Assembly (NCBI RefSeq): GCF_027943255.1
Contig: NC_072892.1
Span: forward strand, 25,133,792 to 25,197,791
Direction: 5' to 3'
DNA from: Anastrepha obliqua
Taxonomy: Eukaryota; Arthropoda; Insecta; Diptera; Tephritidae
Length of the DNA: 64,000 nt
Shown in pieces: positions 1 through 9,796 of the stretch (its first letter is position 1; every line of letters starts with the position of its first letter). Made by a program: the position numbers and the translations under genes. Below the pieces are notes generated by a model, which did no database searches, had not been told where the DNA came from, and saw only the letters and a list, made by a program, of their open reading frames with translations.

Positions 1-249
1 GAAATTCTGATATCAATTGGGCGCCTCGGATTAAGCCCGTTGGACTATTTTTTGTGGGGAGCCGTTAAGGGCAAATGCTATGCGAACCATCCAGAGACGA
101 TTGATGCTTTAAAACACGAAATCGAAGTTGCCGTTCATGAAATTGGAGCCCAAACAATCGAAAATGTGCTTAAAAATTGGGTTGATCGAATGGCCTACTG
201 TAAAGCCAGTCGTGGCAGTCATTTGAACGATTTTATTTTTCATTCATAA
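1..249 (+). pseudogene. DD41D transposase C-terminal fragment
   Basis: This encodes the last catalytic Asp (LSPLDYFLWG) and about 60 further residues ending in HLNDFIFHS and a stop. It would be the C-terminal part of a cut-and-paste transposase of about 340 residues that acts in the nucleus on TA-flanked inverted repeats. The N-terminal DNA-binding region and the first two catalytic Asp lie outside the window. An 8-base deletion near base 28 removes the expected RSCD codons and shifts the frame, so the copy is dead. The methionine at position 40 is an internal residue, not a start. Confidence 0.75.
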
Positions 250-350
250 ATGACAATGTTCAATCTTCAAAATAAAAAAAGTTTGAAAAAATGTTGATTA
301 GTGTTTTTTTTATAACCGATTCAAAAAGCAAATTTTACATGGCCCACCCT
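1..350 (+). mobile_element. 3' end of a DD41D (rosa-like) Tc1/mariner element
   Basis: The last 350 bases of a mariner-superfamily element enter from the left edge. Frame 1 reads the final catalytic region (LSPLDYFLWG) and the C-terminal tail down to a stop at 247-249. The 3' UTR then ends in the inverted repeat ...TTACATGGCCCACCC next to TA at 351. A near-identical copy lies inverted at 8988-9796. Compared with that copy, 8 bases are missing just before the LSPLDY codons, so the frame is broken upstream. The DD41D assignment is made from the 8988 copy, where 41 residues separate the second and third catalytic Asp; the spacing itself cannot be counted here. Confidence 0.8.
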
Positions 351-414
351 ATATATACATATACATATATGTATAATATCATTTAACTAAACAAATTTCA
401 GGCTATAGTGGACT

Positions 415-1045
415 TTGTGTAAAAGTAATTCTGATTCGTATTATCTACACGAATACTGGATGTCTTTCCCTTTTGCAACTCTTGTGGATCACACCGACAC
501 CAAAGGGTTTCTTTTGCGCAAGATGGAAGAGATAGATGATTTCATGAGCCGTCATGGAATTAAGATAGCTGCGATCAAAGAGACAAAACTGCACGCTAAC
601 TCCTCCCTGATCACCAGGGATGGCTACAACGTGCACAGAAAGGATCGCGAGCGAGTCAACGGTGGAGGCCTAGCGTTCATAGTCCACCTTACAGTGAAAT
701 ATCGTCTCATCGATGAAGGCATCGTCCGCAGGATAGACCTATTGGTAGTAGCTGACTTCAATGCGCATTACGATTTTTGGCAATCAAGCCTACCAAATGA
801 TCGTAGGGGACATCAATTGGCAGAGCAGATAGATGACTCGACATTCAGCACAGTAAACGACGACTACCCCACCAGGGTAGTGGGCAATCGCAGCAGCTCG
901 CCTGACATTACAATTGCTAGCGCTAGTCTGATAAATAGCATAACCTCGCGACCTATGCTATTGCTTGCTTCAGACCACTTGCCCATTATCATTTCGATCG
1001 AGAGACCTGCCGACTTGGTTTGCGCGGATCTCCGGTCATACATTA
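415..1045 (+). pseudogene. LINE A (Jockey-type) endonuclease domain, first part
   Basis: The frame reads an AP-type endonuclease of a non-LTR retrotransposon. MEEIDDFMSRHGIKIAAIKE with a following TKLH is the N-terminal strand and active-site Glu. VVADFNAH replaces the usual GDFNAH, and SPDITIAS and LLASDHLPI carry the Asp and the SDH motif. Such enzymes nick genomic DNA to prime reverse transcription. About 70 residues are missing between LIDEG and IVRRID. The true left edge is unclear because sequence before about 520 does not look like the family. At 1045 the frame is interrupted by LINE B and resumes at 3427. Confidence 0.8.
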
Positions 1046-1142
1046 GGTTAGGTTAGGTTGCGGTGGCAGTCGGTCCGTATGACCAACTCACTTAGACCTC
1101 ACAAGTCCGTTGTGATACCACTGTGCGACACGGGAACCTTGT

Positions 1143-1787
1143 TTATTTACTTTCGTGAAACCATTTTGAGGCTCTTATGAAGCGCAGGATTGGTCTAATC
1201 CCCGCGCCAGATAGTTCTGTAAGAGAATTGAAAAAGTGTTTACCTAGACAACCTGCTCTGATTTTAGCTAAGGCTGGACAATTGCAAAGGAAGTGCTCTA
1301 CTGTTTCTTCCTCCTCCTCATCTCTGCAGCTTCTACAATATTCATGGGAGAATAGTCTCAAGGAATGCCTTCCAAATAGCCAGTGGCCGGTGACACAAGC
1401 CACGACCTTCGAGATATCTTATCTTCAGAGGCTAAGCAATTCTTTTGTTCTTTTCTTGTTTATTTGCGGCCATAGTAGCCTGGCTGTTACGCATGTCTCT
1501 TCATCTTCCCATGACCTATTGGCCTCTTGGATAATGTTGTTTTTTACTATTAATTTATTCGTGGCGAAAGGTATTCCAATGGTACTTTTATCACTGAGCA
1601 GTTGAAGAGCAGTACCTTTTCTGGCTAGCTCATCAGCTTTACAGTTTCCCTCAATATCTCTGTGCCCCGGAACCCAAATAAGGCTGACCTTGAATACGAC
1701 GCTAATATCATTTAGGGCTGCTCGGCATTCCTGTGCAACCTTTGATCTTAGTATAGCCGCTTTCATTGATTTAATAGCCGCTTGGCT
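1143..1787 (-). pseudogene. LINE B RNase H, C-terminal half and zinc-knuckle tail
   Basis: In translation order this carries KSMKAAILRSKV, then VSLIWVPGHRDIEGNCKADE (the WVPGH motif and last catalytic Asp of LINE RNase H), then the Cys/His cluster CRSCRDEEEEETVEHFLCNC typical of LINE C-termini. RNase H would remove the RNA strand during target-primed reverse transcription. A frame change lies between about 1403 and 1425. The N-terminal half is at 2774-3163, across the R1-type insertion. Confidence 0.8.
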
Positions 1788-2773
1788 GATGATGCAATCT
1801 GTGTAATAGCGAGAAAGATACCCCTAAACGTCTTGGCAGATGAAATGTTTCGGCTCTATAACAGACAGGGAACGCGGCCCACACCTGGGGAAAAAGCAAC
1901 GTAGCGACTGCTGACAATAGGCCGGTGGCAGCAGCGGTGGGATGAGTCACAAAGCGGACGTTGGACCTACAAACTCATACCACATGTTGATGAGTGGTTA
2001 ATGAGAAAACATGGAGATACCGACTATCACCTTTCGCAGCTGCTCGTCGGACAAGGCTGTTTTCAGGAATACCTGCACCATTTTAAGCTCGCAGACAGCC
2101 CTTTCTGTCCAAACTGCCCGAATACAGACGAAAACGCGACACGTTTTATTGCGACCGCTTTAGAGAGAAACGAGCTATCCTGGAGCAAGCCCTGGGCCAT
2201 CAGCCGTCCTCCAGCACCCTATGTGCGCAACCAGCGGTAAATGGGAGGTAGCGCAAACGTTCGCAGGTAAGATTATGACGCGACTTCGCCATATTGACTG
2301 GGAACGGAAAGCGTTTCAGCAACAGAAAAGGCGGACAGTCTCTGACGAACCGACAATAAGCACAGACGTTTGAGTGAAACACTCAATACAGTATCGCACA
2401 GAAGACAAGACGGTAGTGAGTTAAGATAACACTACTGCAAGCTTTCCGATGGCTCCTTTACTTTGGACCACCTATAAACATAGTGGGAGTAATTGAGACT
2501 ATCGACGGTGTATAGCCTTCATACGCCTACAGGCGAGGAACCTGGACGCGGGTACCTGTTGTGTCTTCGGAGATAAGCGCGGCTCTACCCAGAAGTTTTA
2601 CTTTTGTGGTCCCAGAGCGTAGAACTAGCCGTGGTGGAGGATTGTTATAGTATTAGTGGGAGCGTGCCCCACATAGCATTGGTGTGACGGCACGTTTGAG
2701 ATGCTTCTGACATTTTGATTTCAACCTCCTTAAAAACAAAAAAAAAAAAAAACAAAAAAAAAAAAAAAAAAAA
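1788..2773 (+). mobile_element. 5'-truncated R1-clade-like LINE with poly(A) tail
   Basis: A 986-bp insertion within LINE B. The plus strand reads an R1-type C-terminus (RWTYKLIPHVDEWLMRKHG around 1950-2010) followed by a Cys cluster (FCPNCPNTDENATRF). A non-coding 3' region of roughly 450 bases and an A-rich tail at 2738-2773 follow. It is bounded by a 15-bp target duplication, AATAGCCGCTTGGCT, at 1773-1787 and 2774-2788. Removing the insert plus one repeat rejoins the LINE B codons FSNSQAAI and KSMKAA in frame. The missing 5' end is normal for a LINE insertion. This is the youngest layer of the nest. Confidence 0.85.
2738..2773 (+). repeat. A-rich tail of the R1-type LINE
   Basis: A run of nearly pure A with two C interruptions directly precedes the right-hand 15-bp target duplication. 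It marks the 3' end of the retrotransposed RNA copy and fixes its orientation as plus. Confidence 0.85.
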
Positions 2774-3380
2774 AATAGCCGCTTGGCTATTCGAGAATAT
2801 GTTTATAGTCGTTTTTGTTACGACATGCAAATTTAGGTAGGTAGCCACATCTCTTACAGCTAGAACCTCTGCCTGATAGATGCTGCAGTAGTCTGGTAGT
2901 CGAACGGATAGTTCCCGTCCTAATTCTTTCGAAAATACTCCATAGCCAACTTTATCGTCTAGCTTGGAGCCATCTGTATAAAAATTTAATTCCCCCCTTC
3001 TCCATCGCCTTGGTGTTTGCCACTCCCTTCTTGACGGTATACTTGTCTTGAAGAGCTTGTCGAAGGTAAGTCTAGGAGTAGAATAGTCTATTTCTTGTTT
3101 GTGACTGTTCAGAGTGTGCAAAATACAGGCGTGGCCAAACTGCCCTTCTTTCCATAGCGCCATACTTTTGAGTCTAAGCGCCGAGACGCGGCCACGTTTT
3201 TCCCTACGAGATTTAGTGCAGGCAAATTGATTAGCACTTCTAGCGCTTTATTTGGGGTAGTCCTTAAAGCACCAGAGATGCATAAAAGAGCTGTTCTGTG
3301 GACCTTACTCATGATTTTAGCGTAACTCGCCTTTAGAGTAGATGGCCACCATACAAGTATTCCATATATAATATTAAGAT
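2774..3380 (-). pseudogene. LINE B end of RT region and RNase H N-terminal half
   Basis: From the right this reads STLKASYAKIMSKVHRTALL and GALRTTPNKALEVL, the conserved segment after the reverse transcriptase. After a frameshift near 3165 comes the RNase H start: NFYTDGSKLDD (first Asp), IYQAEVLAV (Glu) and INIFSNSQAAI. The last motif is normally SDSQ; here Asp is replaced by Asn, so the nuclease would be inactive even without the insertions. The element begins abruptly at 3412 beside the 14-bp duplication, so the RT core is absent. Confidence 0.75.
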
Positions 3381-3412
3381 TGGTCTAACTACCGAAGTAT
3401 ATAGCCAATGAG

Positions 3413-3775
3413 CCGGTCATACATTAACTTTAACAAAGCTAATTGGGCCAGATTCGCGGAATTTACCGAGGACACCTTCGCCGCTCTCCCCATCTCCACC
3501 GATGTGCGTGTAATCTTAGCACAATTACGTTCTGGATACTGTAGCAGGTTAAACTCCCATCTATCCAGAATTGACGTCGACATACTAAACATACATATGT
3601 CCGGCATGTGAAGGCACCCCGAACGACACTAACGACATTTTCACATGCCCTTTAAAACCCACTCATTAACACCCCTCTCCCTCTGAACCCAACGTGTCGA
3701 AACAGCAATTTTTCTGTACCTACCGTTAGACGAAGACGACCGGTGATTACACTACACTGACACTACAACAACAAG
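3413..3775 (+). pseudogene. LINE A, second part, ending in (ACA)n tail
   Basis: This continues the LINE A frame after the nested insertion (SYINFNKANWARFAEFTEDT). It then jumps straight to the C-terminal region (ILAQLRSGYCSRLNSHLSRI, then Cys-containing sequence), so the whole reverse transcriptase has been deleted. Several stops follow. The 3' end is CACTACAACAACAAGC, a short CAA-repeat tail. A second copy of the same family at 12860-13890 shares the C-terminal sequence and the ACAACAACAA tail, which supports the boundary near 3775. Confidence 0.75.
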
Positions 3776-5457
3776 CACTTTCTTTTGTGACAATATTTTG
3801 CCCTCGCCGTTTTAGTTTTTAAAAAACATGGCAACGGTTTTATTTTGAAAGAAATACTTTATGTGCACAACGATAAATGTTCTTTTGCATGAATGCTATT
3901 TTCTGCGTTGTTTTTCAGCATTAATGCCATGCGACATCTGCCGATTAATAATTTTTATCCCTGAGATTATTTTTGCATTGCATTTCTTATCATTCTGCAC
4001 CTCTTTAAACATGACATTTATGTGTGAATATACTAGGAATATATTCATTGGAAAAATTTACAATGTACGGCATGACGACAATAGCCATGCACACTCACAC
4101 ATACATACACGCATACGTGCATTAAAAGTGTCCATAGTGGCACACCTTCGACGTTTCAGGCCATGCCAGCAAATAGCATTTCACTGCTGGCAGCTGCTCT
4201 TGCTAGACCCAAGCATCTATGTATGTATGAATGTATGTATGCGCATTCTTATTTGTGCAAATGTGCGTATGTGTGCATGTATGTGTGCATGCATAGCATA
4301 CGCCATTTTTCACAGGTCAAATAAACATTACGCTGTCCTTAAACATCATTTTTCTTTCAACTCAAATCATTTTTACATTATGGCGTACACGTCTACGAAT
4401 GCCGTTGTGGCACATGCAACATGTCGCTAAGTATCATACATACAGCTACACACACACATACACATTTCATCGTCGGAATGTTTTCAGCACATCGGCACTG
4501 AATTTCTTTTTGACTACGAACAGCACAAATATTTGCATAGAAAGGCGGTTGCGCTGAAGAATTTAAGTGAGCTAAAGTTTGTATAAAATCTCAAATATTC
4601 CTTTTAAGAGTGAAAAGTGTGGAAAAGTACTATTTAAATTTGACTTTGTTTATTTTGGTGGGATAGCATTTCCACCCTTTACATACATTCATTTATTATG
4701 CAAATTTCCAATTCATAGCTTTGTGAAATGGAAATTTTATCAAAACTAAGACCAAGCAAAATGTTAAAGTCCAAGTAGAATCCATGTCATTTACCTGAGC
4801 AGCAGACAGTCACACACACATACGCATCACTATGAGGTTTGTTTGTTTTTGAACTCCATTGAGTTGACGGCAATGTGATGTCAACAACGTCAACTCAATT
4901 TATTAAAGTAATTAATTCTATTAAGTTGCTAAATGCCAAGTACAACCAGCCAGTCTGCCAACCAGCCAGCCAACGCAGAGGTGGCACAGAAAATTGCACA
5001 TAAATCATATGCACGTTGGTATTGGAGGACCGAAACTATTGGTAGTAGAAACCACCGATTGTGACCGATAACTTTTGGCACACTATCGATAGTTTAAATC
5101 TGGAATAAATAGTAAGCGGAAATAGTAGATATTACACATGCAGCCACCCATTTCTACTTTATACCCATATTCTTATGTTTCGGCCGCAACTAAGGCCAGA
5201 AATTCCTTGAGAATTCCATTGACGTTGGTGAGGTACAAAATTATTTCATCATACAGGGTCCGGTACTCAAAGTGTAACCAACTTCAGACTGCTCGCGCAG
5301 CTGATGCACGGCCATCAACTGTCTGTTACTTGGCTAAATGACAGTCCAGAGTATTGTTTACAAGCGCGCGGAAGCATTTTGCCGAAAGTAAACGCGAAAA
5401 AAGAAAATCAGTAATGGATTGCAAAGTATATATCTTTAAAACTGCTGAATACTGTTA
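3776..5457. other. No gene recognised; microsatellite-rich spacer
   Basis: This stretch holds short CA/ATGT repeats (about 4085-4130, 4215-4300, 4440-4465 and 4810-4830) and AT-rich unique sequence. The open frame at 3861-4430 is low in complexity, runs through the microsatellites and resembles no family I know, so I do not call it a gene. At 5255-5400, TACAGGGTCCGGTACTC followed by GC-richer sequence could be one end of an old DNA transposon, but I find no partner end. Confidence 0.6.
4202..4300. repeat. ATGT/TGTA microsatellite
   Basis: Imperfect tetranucleotide tracts (TATGTATGTATGAATG and GTGCATGTATGTGTGC) repeat over about 100 bases. This is a typical fly microsatellite with no coding role. 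Confidence 0.7.
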
Positions 5458-6290
5458 GTGTTTTTCAGGCGGAAGTGTTTGCGACCCGGCAGGCATGTTG
5501 AATGCTTAGGGAATGTGGAAGCGAGGGAGATATCAACTTTTCTTCCCATAGTCAAGCTGTGATCAAGGCTTTGACGACGCCATGGTGCACATCCAAACTG
5601 GTCAATTCCTGTAAGGGGAGATCAAATCTCTTGGGTGTACAGGTAACATTTCTCTGATCTGGATTTTAGAACATAGGAACATAGAGGGAAATGAAATTTC
5701 TGATGAGTCTGGCAGAAAGAGGTCGACTGAATAGAACTAATCGCAGAGGTCTTCTACCCAGACATCGCCTCCCCTTGACCGTTATTAAAGGGCAATTGCA
5801 CAACTTATTTCTCAGGAAAGCACAGATCAGATGGAGCTCCATTTCTTCATGTGCTATTTCGAAAACCCTTTGTCATTAGTACAAAAGACGCAGGACGCAG
5901 ATAGTCTTGGGCACTCCACGCCATTAAATTTCCAAACTCGTCGCTGTTTTTACCGGTCACTGGACGTTCACGCGGGAAAGGTGGGCCTACCATTTAAGCC
6001 CCATTGCAGAAGCTGTGGGGACCTTTCAGAGAAGGAGACTGTTGAGCAGTGCCTCTGAAAATGTTCCGGCTTGTCAGTCAGAAGATTAGGTCATTCGGTG
6101 CTCCTTTCTTCGACGGCCTGGTGCAGAGCGCCAACCTAAATTCCATCAATCTTCTCCACTACATCAACAGCTCTCGCTGGCTGTAGAAATTTGCCGCTTG
6201 GAGGTCTCATAAGGGTATTAAAACGGCACTTTAGTAGTACTTGGAGAGTGCCAGTCTTATACTTCAACCATTTCACCTACCTACCTGACT
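5458..6290 (+). pseudogene. LINE C copy 1, RNase H and C-terminal domain
   Basis: With frame changes the plus strand reads QAEVFATRQAC, then a SHSQAVIKALTT segment (SDSQ degraded to SHSQ), a broken wall-of-RNase-H region ending HRNIEGNEISDESG, then KGQLHNLFLRKAQIRWSS. It continues with LGLPFKPHCRSCGDLSEKET, the LINE C-terminal Cys cluster. The element ends in ACCTACCTACC. Two further copies of the family are at 31075-32115 and 52672-53275 and share this tail or body. All are 5' truncated. This copy begins inside RNase H and has several stops. Confidence 0.8.
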
Positions 6291-7254
6291 TATCTGCATG
6301 TTTTTAAAAGTTTTAAATCGTTTGCTGAGTACTGCGAAGTTATTTTTTAATTTTATCTTGAACTTAAATCTCTGCATGAAAAGTTAGCAACACTACATCT
6401 GCTCGATTCGCCATTTTCTTTCCGTCTTGTCCTTTCAAGACAAAATTAAAAAATTTAGAGTTTAGTATTAAAAGTACATTTTGACTAAATCGGATAGATA
6501 CATAGATAGATGCGGGTACTATATGCCAGCAAAAAATTACAAAATTATCCACGGCTTCGCAGTTATCAAAGGTTATCGATAGTCCTAATGGTGTAATCGA
6601 TAATTTCAAACCTCTTATGATTGTTCAGCGTTCTAATGATCGCATATTCGCATACATACATTTACGTACGTATGGCCAGACAGCGAACCATCTGCTGTGC
6701 CCAAGCCTCAGCTTTTCCGTAAACGATGCTGCGGTGACAGCAAACAAGCATGAACGCTTACTGCAAGCACTTTCACACACACAAACGCACATAGAGCACT
6801 GTTGCTCCGTAATACTTCATACTGTCGTCTCCTAAAGTAAATTCACAATCTCTGCGCAGAGCCCTAAGATTTGAGAAATTGTATGCCAAAAAAAATTTAT
6901 GTACCCGGAATTTCAGACCTCTTTGAATGCATTCCATGTCATTTGAATAAAGTAACCTAGAAAATTTTAATTTTAGGTGACTCATCTTAGTGACAGTTAT
7001 TAAAAACCCCTAAAAGCCCATCAAAAAATACTCTCTAGGGATATAAAAATTGCGGTTTGTGGTGGTTGTTGGTACTGTTAGTTCTTAAGTTTTGAAACGC
7101 TGCGTTTATATCAGCTTTGTTAAGGTTTGATAAAGTGGCTCTAGAATTCCAGGCATTTACTTTAATATGGGCAATGCCAATCCCATTTCCCAACATTTTT
7201 AATTGATCGCATTTGCCTTGTAAAAGTTTTTTATCTTCATTAATAAGAAATGTG
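6291..7254. other. No gene recognised
   Basis: AT-rich spacer. A minus-strand frame at 7035-7250 (LINEDKKLLQGKCDQLKMLG and on) reads without stops and has amino-acid-like composition, but I cannot assign it. It may belong with minus-strand coding-like sequence at 7720-8050 on the far side of the RTE-like fragment. GATA microsatellite is present near 6495. Confidence 0.5.
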
Positions 7255-7715
7255 GTAGTAAAGTCCTCTCTCGGCAAACAACACTTTAACAGGATCTCAT
7301 CATGCCCGTCCTATAGTATGGCGCAGAAGTTAGGACGACGACAATATCCGATGAGGCGTCCCTTGTGGAATTTGAGAGAAAGATTCTGCGGAAGATTTTT
7401 GCACCTTTGCACTTTGGCAACGGCAAGTATCGTAGGCGATAGAAAAATGAGCTTTACGACGTCATAGACATAGTCCGGCGAATAAAGATCCAGTGGTTTC
7501 GTTGGCTGGGATATATCGTCCGAATGGATGCAAATGCTTCGGCTCTGAAAGTAGAAGGAAAAGAAGACCTCCTCTGCGTTGAACAGATCAGGTGGAGAAG
7601 TACTTGGTTTTACATGGTGTGTCCAACTGGCGCTGGTTAGCACGAAAAAGAAACGGCGAGAGCGCTTTTTTAAACTCGGGCAAAATCGCGTAAGCGGTTA
7701 TCGCGCCAATCAAGA
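7255..7715 (+). pseudogene. RTE-like LINE D copy 1, C-terminal fragment
   Basis: Aligns by eye with the better-preserved copy at 55670-56290. It shares the SSRRTKLTLYKALIMPVL-like start, then YGAE-like sequence and the RIKIQ..RWLGHVVRM segment (here GYIVRMDANASALKV). It ends after the ARKRNG region with a short AAG-rich tail near 7712. Many frameshifts and stops make it non-functional. This C-terminal region follows the RT domain in endonuclease-RT elements of RTE-like type. Only about 450 bases remain. Confidence 0.75.
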
Positions 7716-8763
7716 AGAAGAAACACTTTCTTCCGGATGTTCTTATTGTTAGTCCCGCGTCTATATCGAAGTCCCAACCTATATTGAAGTGTCCGACTAG
7801 TAAATTTAGCTCAGTTTGATTACAAAAAGGTTTAATTTTGCTACAACGTACGAGCTGTTTGTTTTTGCTTCCTAGAATTTTACGCGGCCTGCCTTGAGTT
7901 TCAGCATTTGGTACGTAATGAATACCATTTTTCTTTTGAACATTTCATTAATTCTGTTATTGCTATTGCTGGCTGAATCCATTGCCTGTAGTGCTGGTGG
8001 AAACACCCAAATTATATTCTGAACAAGGTTGCGGAAACTTTAAGTAAGATGCCAAGGATTACCATCGCTGCGAACCACATTACAAGAGATAAGCAGCAAG
8101 CGGCTTCAAATAGATATTTAATAAACCCGCAAGAATAAGCGCATAACGCAGTTTATTTGAGGAACCTTAAAGTTTCCTGAACTTTGCCCATATAAGAATC
8201 CAAATGGATGTCATCTTTTATTTATTATTTCGTGCCCTCTTTAAATTAATAACGTCTACGGTATTCATCATATTTTCAGAATACTGGACATACTCACAGG
8301 GGGCAAGTTGCTTTAATGAGTGACTGTAAATAACACAAAATAGCCACGACGCGCACAAGAATGGATAAAAAACTAAGAATATATATGCACACACACATAT
8401 ACATGTATATAAATGTATGTGTGTATATGTATATGAAGGTAGTCGTTGACGCAGACGAGGGCAGGCACTTCGACCGCACAATAGCAAAGAGCATGGCCCC
8501 ATAAAACAGCATTGGATGTCGTAGCAGCTGCTTGTAGCTGACTATGCACACATGTGTGTGTGTGAGTGTGTGTTTTTGTAAGTGCGCTTGCAGTATTTCG
8601 CTTTAAAAAGGATGTACAAGCAGTAATTAGTTTATTCTGTTAAGACTGGGATATTGGATTAAACGCTCGTATAGTATAAAAAATAAAAATAACTACTTCC
8701 AAAGAACTCATTTTATGCACACTCGCATATTTATGTACAAATATGAATTTATTTGTGTTTCTA
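7716..8763. other. No gene recognised; microsatellites
   Basis: Minus-strand sequence at 7720-8050 has coding character (VPNAETQGRPRKILGSKNKQ) but no assignable family. AC/ATGT tracts occur at 8384-8435 and 8545-8575; the two overlapping minus frames there are microsatellite artefacts. Confidence 0.5.
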
Positions 8764-8790
8764 CAGTGACTCACAGCTTATTTGATGCAG
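8764..8790 (+). repeat. Left outer terminal inverted repeat of the Tc1-like element
   Basis: These 27 bases are the exact reverse complement of 11448-11474, with TA immediately outside (8762-8763). They are the transposase cleavage and binding site of the element. Confidence 0.9.
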
Positions 8791-8987
8791 GTAATACTGT
8801 TTTGGAAAAAAGAAAATGACTCGATGTTTATTAAATTGAATAAAAAACAAATGTATACGACTTGTAATGAGATATGTATGTACTGTTTAGCACTGCAGAA
8901 AAAACAATAACAAAAACAAAGCTTGCTGAAAAAATATAGAAACAATTCGTTTTCTCATCAAAATACATATGCTCACAGCTTAATATA

Positions 8988-9796
8988 GGGTGGGCCATGT
9001 AAAATTTGCTTTTTGAATCGGCAATAAAAAAAAACGAATCTATATTTTTTTAAACTTTTTTTTATTTTGAAGATTGAACATTGTCATTTATGAATGAAAA
9101 ATAAAATCGTTCAAATGACTGCCACGACTGGCTTTACAGTAGGCCATACGATCAACCCAATTTTAAGCATATTTTCGATTGTTTGGGCTCCAATTTCATG
9201 AATGGCAACTTCGATTTCGTGTTTTAAAGCATCAATCGTCTCTGGATGGTTCGCATAGCATTTGTCCTTAACGGCTCCCACAAAAAATAGTCCAACGGGC
9301 TTAAATCACAGCTCCGAGGCGGCCAATGGATATCGGAATTTTGGCTGATTATTCGGTTTTCAAAAACGGTAGCCAAAAGTTCGAGTGTAACTTTGGCAGT
9401 GTGACAAGTTGCACCGTCCTGTTGAAACCAAATGTCGTCCATGTCATCCGCGGCTCCTCGCTCATTTTCGAAAAAAAATGGCCCGATGATGCCACCTCGT
9501 TGTGGATGCATTTGCTTCTCTACAGTAATTGGATTTTCAGTGCGGATTTTCTGAGCCCCAAATCCGACAATTTTGCTTATTAACGTAGCCACCGATGTGA
9601 AAATCAGAAAAGAAGAAGAAGACTCACCTCTTTGGAAATAGGTTTTCAATATTTCCCAATTTTGTTCAAGCGTATAGCGTCCCATTTCGTAAATGCCAAA
9701 CCTTTAAGTAAATTAACAACACATTTGACATGCCATTTGTGTTACCATTTTGAAAAAAATAGGTGGTTCAAAAAGCAAACGCTATATGGCCCACTT
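8988..9796 (-). mobile_element. DD41D (rosa-like) element nested in the Tc1-like element
   Basis: The left end GGGTGGGCCATGTAAAATTT follows TA at 8986-8987. The right end is a degraded inverted repeat (GGTTCAAAAAGCAAACGC to ATGGCCCAC, about 9764-9796). It is nearly identical to the fragment at 1-350. Between the two catalytic Asp in WFQQDGATCHTA and LSPLDYFLW there are 41 residues, the spacing that defines DD41D elements, first described as rosa in Ceratitis. No TA follows the right end and the Tc1-like sequence does not resume with the rest of its inner repeat, so a deletion accompanied or followed the insertion. Confidence 0.8.
9089..9685 (-). pseudogene. DD41D transposase, internally deleted
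   Basis: It starts with MGRYTLEQNWEILKTYFQRG at 9685. About 110 residues covering most of the DNA-binding region are deleted. In a second frame follows HIGGYVNKQNCRIWGSENPH, from the region after the first catalytic Asp. Then come GGIIGPFFFENERGA and WFQQDGATCHTAKVTLELLA. A one-base loss at FLW, compared with the copy at the left edge, shifts the C-terminus; the homologous stop lies at about 9089. Dead copy. Confidence 0.75.

Larger units (their letters stand above)
1046..3412 (-). mobile_element. LINE B, 5'-truncated RNase H-bearing LINE inserted in LINE A
   Basis: This minus-strand element starts in the end of the reverse transcriptase region (KVHRTALLCISGALRTTP near 3310), passes through RNase H and stops at 1143. 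Its 3' UTR is about 97 bases and ends in AACCTAACCTAACC, a short (CCTAA)n tail rather than poly(A). It is flanked by a 14-bp duplication, CCGGTCATACATTA, at 1032-1045 and 3413-3426. The duplicated bases are LINE A codons, and removing the insert rejoins SYI to NFNKANWARF in frame. The element is split by an R1-type LINE at 1788-2773. The clade is uncertain: it belongs to an RNase H-bearing group such as I or LOA. Confidence 0.85.

Noticed and set aside
1043..1059. Telomeric TTAGG array
   Set aside because: Only three units, positioned exactly at a LINE 3' end; flies lack TTAGG telomeres, so it is treated as a tail.
1177..1605. 142-codon plus-strand frame opposite LINE B
   Set aside because: Antisense shadow of the RNase H coding sequence.
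3861..4430. 189-codon plus-strand open frame
   Set aside because: Runs through ATGT microsatellites, Cys/His-rich by composition only, no domain and no homologue-like segment; likely chance.
5255..5400. Transposon end starting TACAGGGTCCGG
   Set aside because: No inverted partner and no coding sequence within several kb; left as spacer.
8218..8551. Two overlapping minus-strand frames rich in Tyr/Thr/Cys
   Set aside because: Translations of AC/ATGT microsatellites.
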